Source of the DNA: Streptomyces bacillaris
GTDB lineage: Bacteria > Actinomycetota > Actinomycetes > Streptomycetales > Streptomycetaceae
Length of the DNA stretch: 64,000 bases
Direction: 5' to 3'
Assembly (NCBI RefSeq): GCF_003268675.1
Contig: NZ_CP029378.1
Location: forward strand, 7,688,001 to 7,752,000
Shown: piece after piece, positions 26,475 through 34,836 of the stretch
Numbering within the stretch: position 1 is the first letter of the stretch
Layout of the letters: every line of letters begins with the position of its first letter
The notes under the pieces: generated by a model
Database searches by the model: none
Told to the model about the DNA's origin: nothing
What the model saw: only the letters and a program-made list of their open reading frames with translations
Made by a program: the position numbers and the translations under genes

Positions 26475-27323
26475 TCAGCAGGTGGCGAAGACGTACCCCT
26501 CCTGCCCCGCCGGCCGCACGTCGAGGTCCCGGCGGACCACGGAGACCTTCGCGCCCACGGCGGAACAGGCCTTGGCGAAGTCGCGCGTGGTGTACTCGAC
26601 GACGAAGACCCGGTTGCCGTACGCGGTGGCGTAGTCGGCGCACTCGTCGTAGCGGCCGCACTCCTCCGCGACCGCGAAGTCGAAGCCGATCTCCTCGCGC
26701 TGCTCCAGCAGGTCGGTGGTGTTCTTCTGCCCGATGGCCAGCCCCGCCGTATGCGCCCGCGCGGCCAGCAGCTTGGCGAACGCGGCGTTGTGCGCCCGGG
26801 TGAGGCGGCCGCCGGAGCGCTCGTACGAATCCAGGTTGTCCGGCTCCACCGCCTGGAACCCGGACTGCGCGCAGCCGTCGATCCAGCCGCCGACGATCTT
26901 CGCGAGCCGGGTGCGCTTGGCGGCCGTGGAGGTGTCGAGCAGCGCCTCGCCCCACGCCTCGTCGTTGACGGGCTCACCGCCGCTGTCGCGCAGGACCAGG
27001 TCCGGGTGCTGCTTGTCCCACCAGTCCAGGGCGTCCGGCTGGGTCTGGAAGGCGTTGACGTAACAGACGTTGTACAGCCCGCGTACGGGCTTGGCGCCCC
27101 GGTCCCGCGAGAGCGCCTCGACCCCGGCGGGCGGGGTGTAGGCCCCGCCGATCTGGTAGTCGAAGGTGGCGTTCGCCTGCGGGAGGACGACCTTCGGCGC
27201 GGGCTTGGCCGCGAACGCGCTGGAGAGCAGGACCCCCGCCCCGGCCGCCACGGCGACCCCGCCGGCCAGGGCCGCGAGGGTCGACCCGCGGCGGAGGAAG
27301 GGGGTGACGGCATGCTTGGACAT
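26475..27323 (-). CDS. Secreted GH114-like glycoside hydrolase
   Basis: 282 residues. Signal peptide with hydrophobic core GSTLAALAGGVAVAAGAGVLLSSAFA, then the COG3868/GH114 barrel: FDYQIGGAYTPP, LYNVCYVNAFQTQPD, FQAVEPDNLDSYE, GLAIGQKNTTDLL, FAVAEECGRYDEC. GH114 founding members are endo-alpha-1,4-polygalactosaminidases, so amino-sugar exopolysaccharide is a plausible substrate. Ends tail to tail with the VOC gene, 15 bp apart. ATG 27323 is chosen over 27365 because the signal peptide starts there. Confidence 0.85.
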   Translation of the reverse strand: MSKHAVTPFLRRGSTLAALAGGVAVAAGAGVLLSSAFAAKPAPKVVLPQANATFDYQIGGAYTPPAGVEALSRDRGAKPVRGLYNVCYVNAFQTQPDALDWWDKQHPDLVLRDSGGEPVNDEAWGEALLDTSTAAKRTRLAKIVGGWIDGCAQSGFQAVEPDNLDSYERSGGRLTRAHNAAFAKLLAARAHTAGLAIGQKNTTDLLEQREEIGFDFAVAEECGRYDECADYATAYGNRVFVVEYTTRDFAKACSAVGAKVSVVRRDLDVRPAGQEGYVFATC

Positions 27324-27395
27324 GGGGACTCCCGGGCGTGGTCTGCGTACCTGCCCCTGCATCATGGACGGCCGATCATGAGCGAATCGTGAGCG

Positions 27396-28781
27396 TCACT
27401 CTCCGGCCGGCCTGTCCGCCCGCCCCGCCCCCGCCCTCCGCGGCGACCGGGCCGGTGCGAGCCGCAGCACGAACACCGCACCGCCGCCGGGCCGGGCGTG
27501 GACGGTCAGGGCGCCCCGGTGGGCGAGGGCCACCCGGTGCACCAGCGAGAGCCCGATGCCCGTACCGCCGCCCGGTGAACGGAAGCGCTCGATCAGCTCC
27601 GGCAGCCGCCCCGGCTCCACCCCCGGTCCCCGGTCGGCCACCGACACCTCGGGCCCGTCGACGGTCACGAGAAGATCGGCCCGGCCGGGCTCCCCGGCCG
27701 CAGGACCGTCGCGTCCGTCGCGGTCGAGCGACCCGCCCGTCCGGCCATGCCGTACGGCGTTGTCGAGCAGGTTGCGTACGGCCACCCGGACCAGCGCCGC
27801 GTCGGCCTCGACCACCGACTCCGCCGCCCGCAGCTCCAACCGCTGCCCGCCCTCCGGCAGTTCGGCGCAGAGCTCCTCCACGAGCTGGTCCAGGCGCAGC
27901 GGCTCGGCCCGTACCGCTTCCACGGCGGCCTCCAGCCGGCCCCGGGTCAGCAGGTTCTCCACCACATGGCCCATCCGGTCGGCCGCCCGGCGGATCCCCG
28001 GCAGATAGGCGTCCGCCCCACTGGAACCGCGCTCGGCCAGCTCCACCGAACCGCGCATCACCGCCACCGGCGTCCGCAGCTCGTGCGCCGCGTCGGCGAG
28101 CAGCCGCTCCTGCTGCTCCAGCGCCCGCCAGGCGGGCCGCATGCTCCGCCCGGAGAGCACATGGGCGGTGAGCGCGGCCAGGGCGGTGAGGGCCGCGCAC
28201 CCGACGACCAGCGAGAGGACCAGGCTGCGGTGCTCGGCCGCCCCGTACGCCGGGTCCCCGACCGCGACGGCCGCGCCCGCCACCTCGTCGGTCGCGTCGT
28301 GCCAGAAGGGCACCGCCAGCAGCCGGACGGGGCCGCCCGTACGGTCGTGAGCCTCCTGCCGCACGGTCTCCTCCCCGCGCATCGCCGCGCGTGCCGCCCG
28401 GGCGAGCGCCGTGGCCGGTACGTCGAACTGCTGGACGCTGCCCCGGAACACCACGGCCGGGCCACCCCCGGGCCGGTCCTCCAGCACCAGAATCTGGGGC
28501 GTGCCCGCGGTCGCCTCGTCGTCGGCCAGGCCGTCGAGCCGGATGCGGTCGTCCTCGTAGTAGACGAGCGAGGCCGCGACGGAGGCCCGGCGGCGCATCT
28601 CGTCGTACTCGGCGGCCTCCCGCGACCGGTCGTCGGTACGGATCACCAGCCAGGCCAGGCAGCTCAGTCCGGCGAGGGTGATCAGCGTGTACGCGGCGGT
28701 CAGGCGCAGCTGGAGCCGGCGCAGCCGGTCCCTGGCGGGGGAGCGGCGCCGTGCCGGTCCGGGGCCTCGCATCCGGCTCAT
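27396..28781 (-). CDS. Sensor histidine kinase (HPK with two membrane helices)
   Basis: 461 residues. Membrane helices at about 26-48 and 186-208 enclose a 140-residue outside sensor domain. The dimerisation domain carries His233 in AAHELRTPVAVM; N-box NLLDNAVRHG, G1 VADRGPGVE and G2 GGTGIGLSLV follow. A Gly/Arg/Asp insertion near the N-box is unusual. It overlaps the response regulator stop by 4 bp, so the two proteins form a cognate pair. The signal is unknown. Confidence 0.92.
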   Translation of the reverse strand: MSRMRGPGPARRRSPARDRLRRLQLRLTAAYTLITLAGLSCLAWLVIRTDDRSREAAEYDEMRRRASVAASLVYYEDDRIRLDGLADDEATAGTPQILVLEDRPGGGPAVVFRGSVQQFDVPATALARAARAAMRGEETVRQEAHDRTGGPVRLLAVPFWHDATDEVAGAAVAVGDPAYGAAEHRSLVLSLVVGCAALTALAALTAHVLSGRSMRPAWRALEQQERLLADAAHELRTPVAVMRGSVELAERGSSGADAYLPGIRRAADRMGHVVENLLTRGRLEAAVEAVRAEPLRLDQLVEELCAELPEGGQRLELRAAESVVEADAALVRVAVRNLLDNAVRHGRTGGSLDRDGRDGPAAGEPGRADLLVTVDGPEVSVADRGPGVEPGRLPELIERFRSPGGGTGIGLSLVHRVALAHRGALTVHARPGGGAVFVLRLAPARSPRRAGAGRADRPAGE

Positions 28782-29440
28782 CGGGCGCCCATCAGGAACC
28801 CCTGCCCGCGCACGGTCCGTACGAGGGGCGGGGAGCCCAGCTTGCGCCGCACCCCGGCGATGACGGCGTCCACCACGTTGGAGACCGGGTCGGCCATCTC
28901 GTCCCAGCAGTGCTCCAGCAGCGCCGTACGCGTGACGACGCCGCCCCGGTGGACCAGGAGCTGCTGGAGCACGGCGTACTCCTTGGGGCTCAGCGAGAGC
29001 AGCACCCCGCCCCGCCGCACCTCGCGCCGGGCCAGGTCCATCACCACGTCGGCGCAGCTCAGGAAGGAGGGCAGCCGCTCGGCCGCCCGCCGGGTCAGAC
29101 TCCGTACGCGCAGGACGAGTTCACGCATCGCGAAGGGCTTGGCGAGGTAGTCGTCCGCCCCGCTCTCCAGCCCGTGCAGCCGCTCGTCGAGGGCGTCCAG
29201 CGCGGTGAGGCAGAGCACGGGCACCGCCCACCCCGCCCGGCGCCGGTCCTCCAGCCGTGCGAGGGAGTCGCCGGAGGGCAGCATGCGGTCCAGGAGCACA
29301 CAGTCGTACGCGGTGACATGGAGCATTACGTCCGCCTCCGGCCAGTCGTCCGCACCGTCCACGGCGAACCCGGCCTCGCGCAGCCCGGCGGCGATCACCG
29401 CTCGCAGGTCGTCGTCGTCCTCCACCAGCAGCACGCGCAA
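28778..29440 (-). CDS. OmpR-family response regulator
   Basis: 220 residues. Receiver with EDDDD (7-11), phospho-acceptor Asp51 in CVLLDRMLP, and KPFAMREL. The C-terminal winged helix has LSPKEYAVLQQLLVHRGGVVTRTALLEHCWDE and LVRTVRGQGFLMG. Upstream partner of the histidine kinase. Targets are unknown; no clear direct-repeat operator was seen in the upstream 110 bp. Confidence 0.92.
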   Translation of the reverse strand: MRVLLVEDDDDLRAVIAAGLREAGFAVDGADDWPEADVMLHVTAYDCVLLDRMLPSGDSLARLEDRRRAGWAVPVLCLTALDALDERLHGLESGADDYLAKPFAMRELVLRVRSLTRRAAERLPSFLSCADVVMDLARREVRRGGVLLSLSPKEYAVLQQLLVHRGGVVTRTALLEHCWDEMADPVSNVVDAVIAGVRRKLGSPPLVRTVRGQGFLMGAR

Positions 29441-29547
29441 GGAGACGCCTCCGGGTCGCTCGGGGCCGGCCCCGGACGCCTCCGTACCGGCACCGGGAGC
29501 CTGACCTGGGGAAGACCCGCCATCCTAAGGCGTGGCCCGCCCCGCCC

Positions 29548-29640
29548 GCGTTCCCGGTCGGCCGCTGCCCGCCCTGCGCGCGTTCCCGGTCGGCCGCTGC
29601 CCGCCCTGCGCGCGTTCCCGGCCGGTGCCTGCCCGCCTGC
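29548..29640 (+). repeat. 32-bp tandem repeat, about three copies
   Basis: Units start at 29548, 29580 and 29612, each GCGTTCCCGGTCGGCCGCTG plus 12 more bases. The first two are identical; the third is degenerate. They lie between the LysR stop and the response regulator promoter. Confidence 0.75.
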
Positions 29641-29649
29641 CCCCTGCGG

Positions 29650-30564
29650 TCAGCTGCCGCCCCCGCCGAGTGCCTCCGCGGCCTCCGCCGCCACGGCCTC
29701 GGCCACGGTCGCCAGGGCCGGTGAGTCCAGCTTCCACTGCTGCCAGTAGAGGGGGACGTCGATGTGCCGGTCCGGGGCGAGGGCGACCAGCCGGCCGGAG
29801 TCCAGCAGCGGGCGGGCGTGGACGTCGGGCAGCATGCCCCAGCCCATCCCCGCCGCCACGGCGTCCACGAACCCCTCCGAGGTGGGGACGAAGTGGCGCC
29901 GCCGGGCGGCCCGCCGCCCGCACCCGAGGGCACGGGTGAAGGAGGCCTGGATGTCGTCGCGCCGGTCGAAGTCCACCACCGGCGCGTCCACGATCAGCTC
30001 GCGCAGCGGGGTCGTCGTCCCCCGCCCGAGCCACCGCTCCGCGAAGGCCGCCGTCGCCACCGGCAGATAGCGCATCCTCCCCAGACTCCGCACCGAACAC
30101 CCGCTCACCGCCTCCGGGGACGAGGTCACCGCGGCCATCACCAGCCCCTCGCGGAGCAGCGCGGCGGTGTGGTCCTGGTCCTCCCGGCGCAGCTCGTAAC
30201 AGATGCCCAGCTCCTCCGGCACCCGGCCGAGGGCGGGCAGGAACCAGGTGGCCAGCGAGTCGGAGTTCACCGCGATCGTCAGCCGGGTCGGCTCGCCGGG
30301 GCCGGACATCCCGAGGGCCGCCTGCGCGTCCTGCTCCAGCCGGGCCAGCTGGCGGGCGAGGCGCACCACGACCTGGCCGGACTCGGTGGGCCGTACCGGC
30401 TTCGTCCGCATCAGCAGCACCCGGCCGGTGCGCCGCTCCAGGGCCTTCACCCGCTGGCTGACCGCCGACGGTGTCACCTGCAGGGCGCTCGCCGCGGCGT
30501 CGAAGGTGCCTTCGTCGACGACCGCCAGGAGGGTCCGCACCTGATCGAGGGGGAGTTCCGACAT
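29650..30564 (-). CDS. LysR-family regulator, LysG/ArgP type
   Basis: 304 residues. N-terminal winged helix (LDQVRTLLAVVDEGTFDAAASALQVTPSAVSQRVKALE) and a LysR co-inducer domain with VNSDSLATWFLPAL, the ArgP/LysG signature. It is divergent from a LysE exporter gene across 69 bp, the classic arrangement in which LysG with lysine or arginine activates the exporter. Confidence 0.92.
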   Translation of the reverse strand: MSELPLDQVRTLLAVVDEGTFDAAASALQVTPSAVSQRVKALERRTGRVLLMRTKPVRPTESGQVVVRLARQLARLEQDAQAALGMSGPGEPTRLTIAVNSDSLATWFLPALGRVPEELGICYELRREDQDHTAALLREGLVMAAVTSSPEAVSGCSVRSLGRMRYLPVATAAFAERWLGRGTTTPLRELIVDAPVVDFDRRDDIQASFTRALGCGRRAARRRHFVPTSEGFVDAVAAGMGWGMLPDVHARPLLDSGRLVALAPDRHIDVPLYWQQWKLDSPALATVAEAVAAEAAEALGGGGS

Positions 30565-30567
30565 CAC

Positions 30568-30633
30568 GACAGTTAATGATACGTAAGAATCTTTAGCTGT
30601 ACATGAATATCAGGACTCCCTAACGTCTGGTCC
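30568..30633. promoter_or_regulatory. LysG/LysE shared promoter region
   Basis: 66 bp, much richer in A/T than the surroundings (TTAATGATACGTAAGAATC, TTTAGCTGTACATGAATATC). It must hold both divergent promoters and the LysR-type T-N11-A site. The exact half-sites cannot be chosen with confidence. Confidence 0.55.
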
Positions 30634-31245
30634 ATGACCAACGCTCTGACCACCGCAGCCGCCGGGTTCGGTACCGGCCTCTCCCTCATCGTCGCCATCG
30701 GCGCCCAGAACGCCCTGGTCCTGCGCCAGGGCGTCCGCCGGGAGGCCGTTCTCGCGGTGGTCGCCATCTGCGCGCTGTCCGACGCGGTCCTCATCACCCT
30801 GGGTGTCGCCGGGGTCGGGGCCGTCGTCGTGGCCTGGCCCTCCGCCCTGACGGTGGTCTCCCTGCTGGGCGGGTTGTTCCTGATCGGTTACGGCCTCCTG
30901 GCCGCGCGCCGGGCCTTCCGCCCCTCCGCCCTCCTGCCGCGGGACGCGCCCTCCGGGGCGACGCGGGGTGCCGTGCTCGCCTGCCTCGCGATGACCTGGC
31001 TCAACCCGCACGTCTACCTGGACACCGTGTTCCTGCTGGGCTCCGTCGCCGCCGACCGCGGCCCGCTGCGCTGGACCTTCGGGCTGGGCGCGGTCCTCGC
31101 CAGCGTGTGCTGGTTCACCGCTCTCGGCTTCGGGGCCCGGCTGCTGAGCGGGGTGCTGGCCCGCCCGTCGTCGTGGCGGGTGCTGGACGGGCTGGTCGCC
31201 GCGATGATGATCGGCCTCGGCGTCCGACTCGCCCTGACCGCCTGA
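30634..31245 (+). CDS. lysE: LysE/ArgO-type basic amino acid exporter
   Basis: 203 residues, five to six predicted helices, starting GFGTGLSLIVAIGAQNALVLRQG, the LysE family signature. The CLAMTWLNPHVYLDTV motif is also typical of ArgO/LysE. It exports excess lysine or arginine. Controlled by the divergent LysG-type regulator. Confidence 0.93.
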   Translation: MTNALTTAAAGFGTGLSLIVAIGAQNALVLRQGVRREAVLAVVAICALSDAVLITLGVAGVGAVVVAWPSALTVVSLLGGLFLIGYGLLAARRAFRPSALLPRDAPSGATRGAVLACLAMTWLNPHVYLDTVFLLGSVAADRGPLRWTFGLGAVLASVCWFTALGFGARLLSGVLARPSSWRVLDGLVAAMMIGLGVRLALTA

Positions 31246-31275
31246 CCGCCTGACTTCCGGGCGGTCGCGTGGTGG

Positions 31276-31914
31276 TCAGTATGCGGGCGCGAGCCGGGCG
31301 AGGTCGGTGGTGCGCTGGGGGGTGAGATCGAGCGCGGTGAGGATGGAGGGTATGGCGATACTGGGGAGGATGTGCCGCTGGAGTGCGATGTAACGCTGTT
31401 CCAGATCGCGGTAGTTGGTGAGGGTCTGGGAGACCGCCTGGATGCCGGTGAAGGCCGCGACATAGAGGTCGGCGGTCTCCATGGGGTTGACGTGCGGGAG
31501 GAGTTCGCCGTTCTGTTTGGCGTGGGCCAGGAGGTCGTGGGTGGTCTGCTGCCAGCGGAGGAACGGGCCGGTCCGGTCCAGCCCCTGGGCCTGCTGGTCC
31601 ATGGAGAGCCGGACGCCGGCGCGGGTGAGGAGACTGGTGTGGAGGCGGTGGCTGAACATCATCCCCATGTCCACCAGTTCCTGGAGTTTGAGGGGCTGAT
31701 CGGGGGCGGGCGGCGGGGGCTCCTGCGCCTCCAGCACCCCGAGCGCGAGTTCTTCCTTGGACGGGAAATGGAAATAGAGCGCGCCTTTCGTCACCCCGGC
31801 GATTCTGAGTATTTCCGTGATGGTCGCGGCCCGGTACCCGTGTTTCTCGAAAGTCTCCGCTGCCGCCATCAGGATCGCCTGACGGGTGCGGATCGCCCGG
31901 TCCTGCTTGGCCAT
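31276..31914 (-). CDS. scbR: Gamma-butyrolactone receptor (ArpA/ScbR type)
   Basis: 212 residues. TetR helix-turn-helix MAKQDRAIRTRQAILMAAAE, then TITEILRIAGVTKGALYFHFPSKEELALGV, very close to ScbR, and the conserved ligand-pocket half including LTRAGVRLSMDQQ and FLRWQQTTHDLL. GAAGGAGA precedes the ATG. It is divergent from an afsA homologue with an ARE-type operator between them, the standard layout for a true butyrolactone receptor gene. It would repress both genes until ligand accumulates. Confidence 0.92.
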   Translation of the reverse strand: MAKQDRAIRTRQAILMAAAETFEKHGYRAATITEILRIAGVTKGALYFHFPSKEELALGVLEAQEPPPPAPDQPLKLQELVDMGMMFSHRLHTSLLTRAGVRLSMDQQAQGLDRTGPFLRWQQTTHDLLAHAKQNGELLPHVNPMETADLYVAAFTGIQAVSQTLTNYRDLEQRYIALQRHILPSIAIPSILTALDLTPQRTTDLARLAPAY

Positions 31915-31980
31915 CCCTGTCTCCTTCGTGGGCTGTGCCGGACGTGGGCCGGGCGGGCGGTTTGTGAGGGTCTTGGGGAT

Positions 31981-32008
31981 AGAAAAAAAACCGCTTAGTC
32001 TGTATCTT
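31981..32008. promoter_or_regulatory. ARE (autoregulatory element) between receptor and afsA genes
   Basis: On the minus strand, AAGATACAGACTAAGCGG followed by a T-run closely follows the ARE consensus (AGATACATACCAACCGG...). It lies in the 152-bp divergent intergenic region, 59 bp ahead of the afsA-like start, inside the most AT-rich stretch of the locus. This is the expected binding site for the adjacent receptor. Confidence 0.72.
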
Positions 32009-32066
32009 ATCAGCGCGTGTGCACCGCAGGAACGGCTCGCCCATCACATAACCCCTGGGGGGAGTT

Positions 32067-33017
32067 ATGCCCGAAGCAGCAGTGTTGACCGATCCTGTAA
32101 CGGCGTCAGCCGTGGGTTCGGAAGCCCGAACGGCGCATCCGGTGCCCATGGAACTGGTCCACCGGAGCAGGGCGGAGGACGCGTTCCCGCGCAACTGGGT
32201 GCGGTTGGGACCGGACCGGTTCCACGTCGAGGCGGTGCTGCCGCACGACCACCCCTTCTTCGCCCCGGTCGGGGCGGACCGCCATGACCCGCTGCTGGTG
32301 ACGGAGGCGATGCGGCAGGCCGCGATGCTCGCCTTCCACGCCGGGTACGGAGTCCCCGTCGGCCACCACTTCCTGATGGCGGATCTGGACTACGCGACCC
32401 ACCCCGAGCACCTGGTCGTGGGCGGCCTGCCCACCGTGATCGACGTCGAGGTGGCCTGCTCCGAGCTGAAGTGGCGTGCCGGGCTGCCGGTGCAGGGCCG
32501 GGTCGACTGGGTGGTGCGCCGCGCCGGGCAGTTGGTCGCGACGGGGATGGGCGCGACCAGGTTCACCAGCCCGCGGGTCTACCGGCGGATGCGCGGCGGG
32601 TCGGCGGAGCCGGGCGTGGCGATACCGTGCACGGTGCCGGTCGACGCCGCCCGGGCGGGCCGCGACCGGGTCGAGGACGTGGTGCTGTCGAGGGGTGCGC
32701 GCGAAGGGGTCTGGGAGCTGCGGGTGGACACCCGCCACCCGACGCTCTTCCAGCGCCCCAACGACCATGTGCCGGGCATGCTGCTGCTGGAGGCGGCCCG
32801 TCAGGCGGCGTGCCTCGCCGCCGGGGACGGCAGGTTCGTCCCTGCCGAGGGGCGTACGCACTTCTACCGGTACGCGGAGTTCGGCACCCCGTGCACGATC
32901 GCCGCGGAGGTCCTGGCGGGCGCCGCACCGGGCGAGGCCAGAGTCCGAGTGACGGGCCGTCAGGACGGCGAGCCGGTCTTCGATTCGGTGCTGACGGGCC
33001 CGTCCGGCACGATCTGA
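32067..33017 (+). CDS. scbA: AfsA-family gamma-butyrolactone biosynthesis enzyme
   Basis: 316 residues with two AfsA hot-dog repeats: VHRSRAEDAFPRNWVRLGPDRF...TEAMRQAAMLAFHAGYGVP (about 30-100) and VDTRHPTLFQRPNDHVPGMLLLEAARQAACL (about 220-255). AfsA condenses a beta-ketoacyl thioester with dihydroxyacetone phosphate, the committed step to A-factor-like signals. GGGGGGAG precedes ATG 32067. It is followed by a reductase-like gene that may act in the same pathway. Confidence 0.93.
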   Translation: MPEAAVLTDPVTASAVGSEARTAHPVPMELVHRSRAEDAFPRNWVRLGPDRFHVEAVLPHDHPFFAPVGADRHDPLLVTEAMRQAAMLAFHAGYGVPVGHHFLMADLDYATHPEHLVVGGLPTVIDVEVACSELKWRAGLPVQGRVDWVVRRAGQLVATGMGATRFTSPRVYRRMRGGSAEPGVAIPCTVPVDAARAGRDRVEDVVLSRGAREGVWELRVDTRHPTLFQRPNDHVPGMLLLEAARQAACLAAGDGRFVPAEGRTHFYRYAEFGTPCTIAAEVLAGAAPGEARVRVTGRQDGEPVFDSVLTGPSGTI

Positions 33018-33093
33018 GGCACGCGTCCGGACGGCGCGGTGGTTACGGGCGGCCCGGCGACGGTCCGCTGACGGTTCATGAGGAGTACGTGAC

Positions 33094-33954
33094 GTGATTC
33101 TGGTGACAGGGGCGACCGGGGCGGTCGGCGGTGAGGTCGCACAACTGCTGGCGGCCGAGGGCCCGGTGCGGATCCTGGCGCGGCGGCCGGAACGCGTGAC
33201 GGTGCACGGCCCCGGTGTGGAGGTCGTGGCGGGGGAGTACGCGGACCGTGAGGCGCTCGACCGGGCGCTACGGGGGATCGACGCGGTGTTCCTGGTGACC
33301 AACAGCCCCACGGAACCCGACGACTTGAGGGTCGCGACGGCCGCGCGGACGGCGGGCGTGCGCCACCTGGTGAAGCTGTCGATGATGGCGGTGGAGGAGC
33401 CCGGCGCGGACGACTTCATCACCCGTCTCCAGCGGGGCAACGAAGAGGCCGTACGGGAATCGGGGGTTCCCTGGACGTTCGTCCGCCCCAGGACCTTCAT
33501 GTCCAACACGCTCTCCTGGGCCAGGGGCATCGCGTCGGACGGCGTGGTGCGGGCCCTGTACGGCGACTCCCCGGTCGCGTGCGTCGACCCGCGGGACGTC
33601 GCTGCGGTGGCGGTCGCCGCCCTCACCGGCACGGGCCACGAGGGGCGGGCGTACGCGGTGTCGGGCCCGGAGCCCATCACCGCGCGCGAGCAGACGGACC
33701 GCCTCTCCGAGGTGCTGGGCCGGCCGCTGCGCTTCGAGGAACTGCCCCTGGACCGGGCGCGCGAGGCCCTGCTCGCGAAGTATCCGCGCCCCGTGGCCGA
33801 GGCGTTCCTGGAGAGCGCCGAGCGCCAGCGCGCCGGAGCCAAGGCGGCCGTGGTGCCCACCGTCGAGGAGCTGACGGGCCGCCCCGCCAGGACATTCCGT
33901 ACCTGGGCGTCGGATCACGCGGAGTCCTTCACCGCGGTCGACCTGGGCGTCTAG
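33094..33954 (+). CDS. NmrA-like NAD(P)-binding protein
   Basis: 286 residues from GTG 33094 with GAGGAG upstream. Rossmann motif ILVTGATGAVGGEV, then LARRPERV and VKLSMMAVEEPGADDFITR, typical of atypical SDR/NmrA proteins. Same strand and 76 bp behind the afsA-like gene. In other butyrolactone loci a reductase (BprA, ScbB, BarS2) completes the signal; this protein could fill that role, but NmrA-type proteins may also be redox sensors. Confidence 0.83.
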   Translation: MILVTGATGAVGGEVAQLLAAEGPVRILARRPERVTVHGPGVEVVAGEYADREALDRALRGIDAVFLVTNSPTEPDDLRVATAARTAGVRHLVKLSMMAVEEPGADDFITRLQRGNEEAVRESGVPWTFVRPRTFMSNTLSWARGIASDGVVRALYGDSPVACVDPRDVAAVAVAALTGTGHEGRAYAVSGPEPITAREQTDRLSEVLGRPLRFEELPLDRAREALLAKYPRPVAEAFLESAERQRAGAKAAVVPTVEELTGRPARTFRTWASDHAESFTAVDLGV

Positions 33955-34003
33955 CGGAACGCGCCCCCGCACGGTGGCCGACCGTGCACACGTTCCCCTG
34001 GAA

Positions 34004-34027
34004 ATCAAACCGGTAAGTTGGTTTGAT
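34004..34027. promoter_or_regulatory. Second ARE-like palindrome ahead of the TetR gene
   Basis: ATCAAACC and GGTTTGAT form perfect 8-bp half-sites around an 8-bp spacer (24 bp). The AAACCGG and TTGGTTT content and length fit ARE elements. It lies 105 bp ahead of the second receptor-like gene and after the NmrA-like stop. Confidence 0.7.
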
Positions 34028-34131
34028 ATTCCCATGACGCTGCTTGCCCGCTCCGGCGGAGAGTGCCCGGCCCCCGCGGCCCCTGGCCCAGGCCCCCTTC
34101 CCATCCGCTTCTCCCCCCGGCGGAGGCTCCG

Positions 34132-34818
34132 GTGACCAAGCAGGTGCGCGCCGCGCGCACCCGCCAGGCCCTGATCCGCTCCGCCGCGATCGTGTTCGAG
34201 CAGCACGGGTACGCGCAGGCGCGCCTGGCGCTGATCAGTTCCGGCGCGGGGGTCAGCACGGGCGCGCTGCACTTCCACTTCGAGAACAAGGCCGCGGTCG
34301 CCCAGGCCGTGGTCGCGGAGGCCTCGCACGGCTTGCTGGAGGTGTCCAGTTCCATCCGCCGCCGGACGGACACGGCCCTGCAGACCCTGGTCGACACCTC
34401 CCACGCCCTGGTCGACCTCCTCGCCCGCGACCCGGTCACCCGGGCCGGCTTCCGGCTCAGCTGCGACGGGGTACGGGGCGACGAACCGGGCCTGCCCGCC
34501 CAATGGCAGCGCTGCGTAGGCGAGTTGCTGGACGAGGCGGCCGCCGCCGGCACCCTCGCCGAGGACGTCTCCCGTACGGACGCCACGGCCGCGACGGTGG
34601 CCGCGACCACCGGGTTCGAGGTGCTCGGACGGTACGACTCCGAATGGCTCTCCGCCCCCACCCCCACCGGCTTCTGGCGGCTCCTGCTGCCCCGCCTCGC
34701 CACCCCGGAGACCCTGCCCCTCCTGGACCCCTCGGGCACCGCCGTGGCGACGGACGCCGTCGCCACGGGCCCGGACGGCCACCGCACCTCCGGGGTGGGG
34801 GCCGCCGCCCCCATCTGA
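34132..34818 (+). CDS. Butyrolactone-receptor-like TetR regulator
   Basis: 228 residues from GTG 34132 (CGGAGG upstream; the in-frame 34063 codon adds a Pro-rich extension without support). The helix-turn-helix TRQALIRSAAIVFEQHGYAQARLALISSGAGVSTGALHFHFENKAAVAQAV belongs to the ArpA/ScbR subgroup, and VTRAGFRLSCDG matches the receptor pocket region. It may be a pseudo-receptor (ScbR2 type) or an orphan receptor. Control by the ARE-like palindrome in front is likely. Confidence 0.85.
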   Translation: MTKQVRAARTRQALIRSAAIVFEQHGYAQARLALISSGAGVSTGALHFHFENKAAVAQAVVAEASHGLLEVSSSIRRRTDTALQTLVDTSHALVDLLARDPVTRAGFRLSCDGVRGDEPGLPAQWQRCVGELLDEAAAAGTLAEDVSRTDATAATVAATTGFEVLGRYDSEWLSAPTPTGFWRLLLPRLATPETLPLLDPSGTAVATDAVATGPDGHRTSGVGAAAPI

Positions 34819-34836
34819 CCTTGCGGCGGCGGAGGT

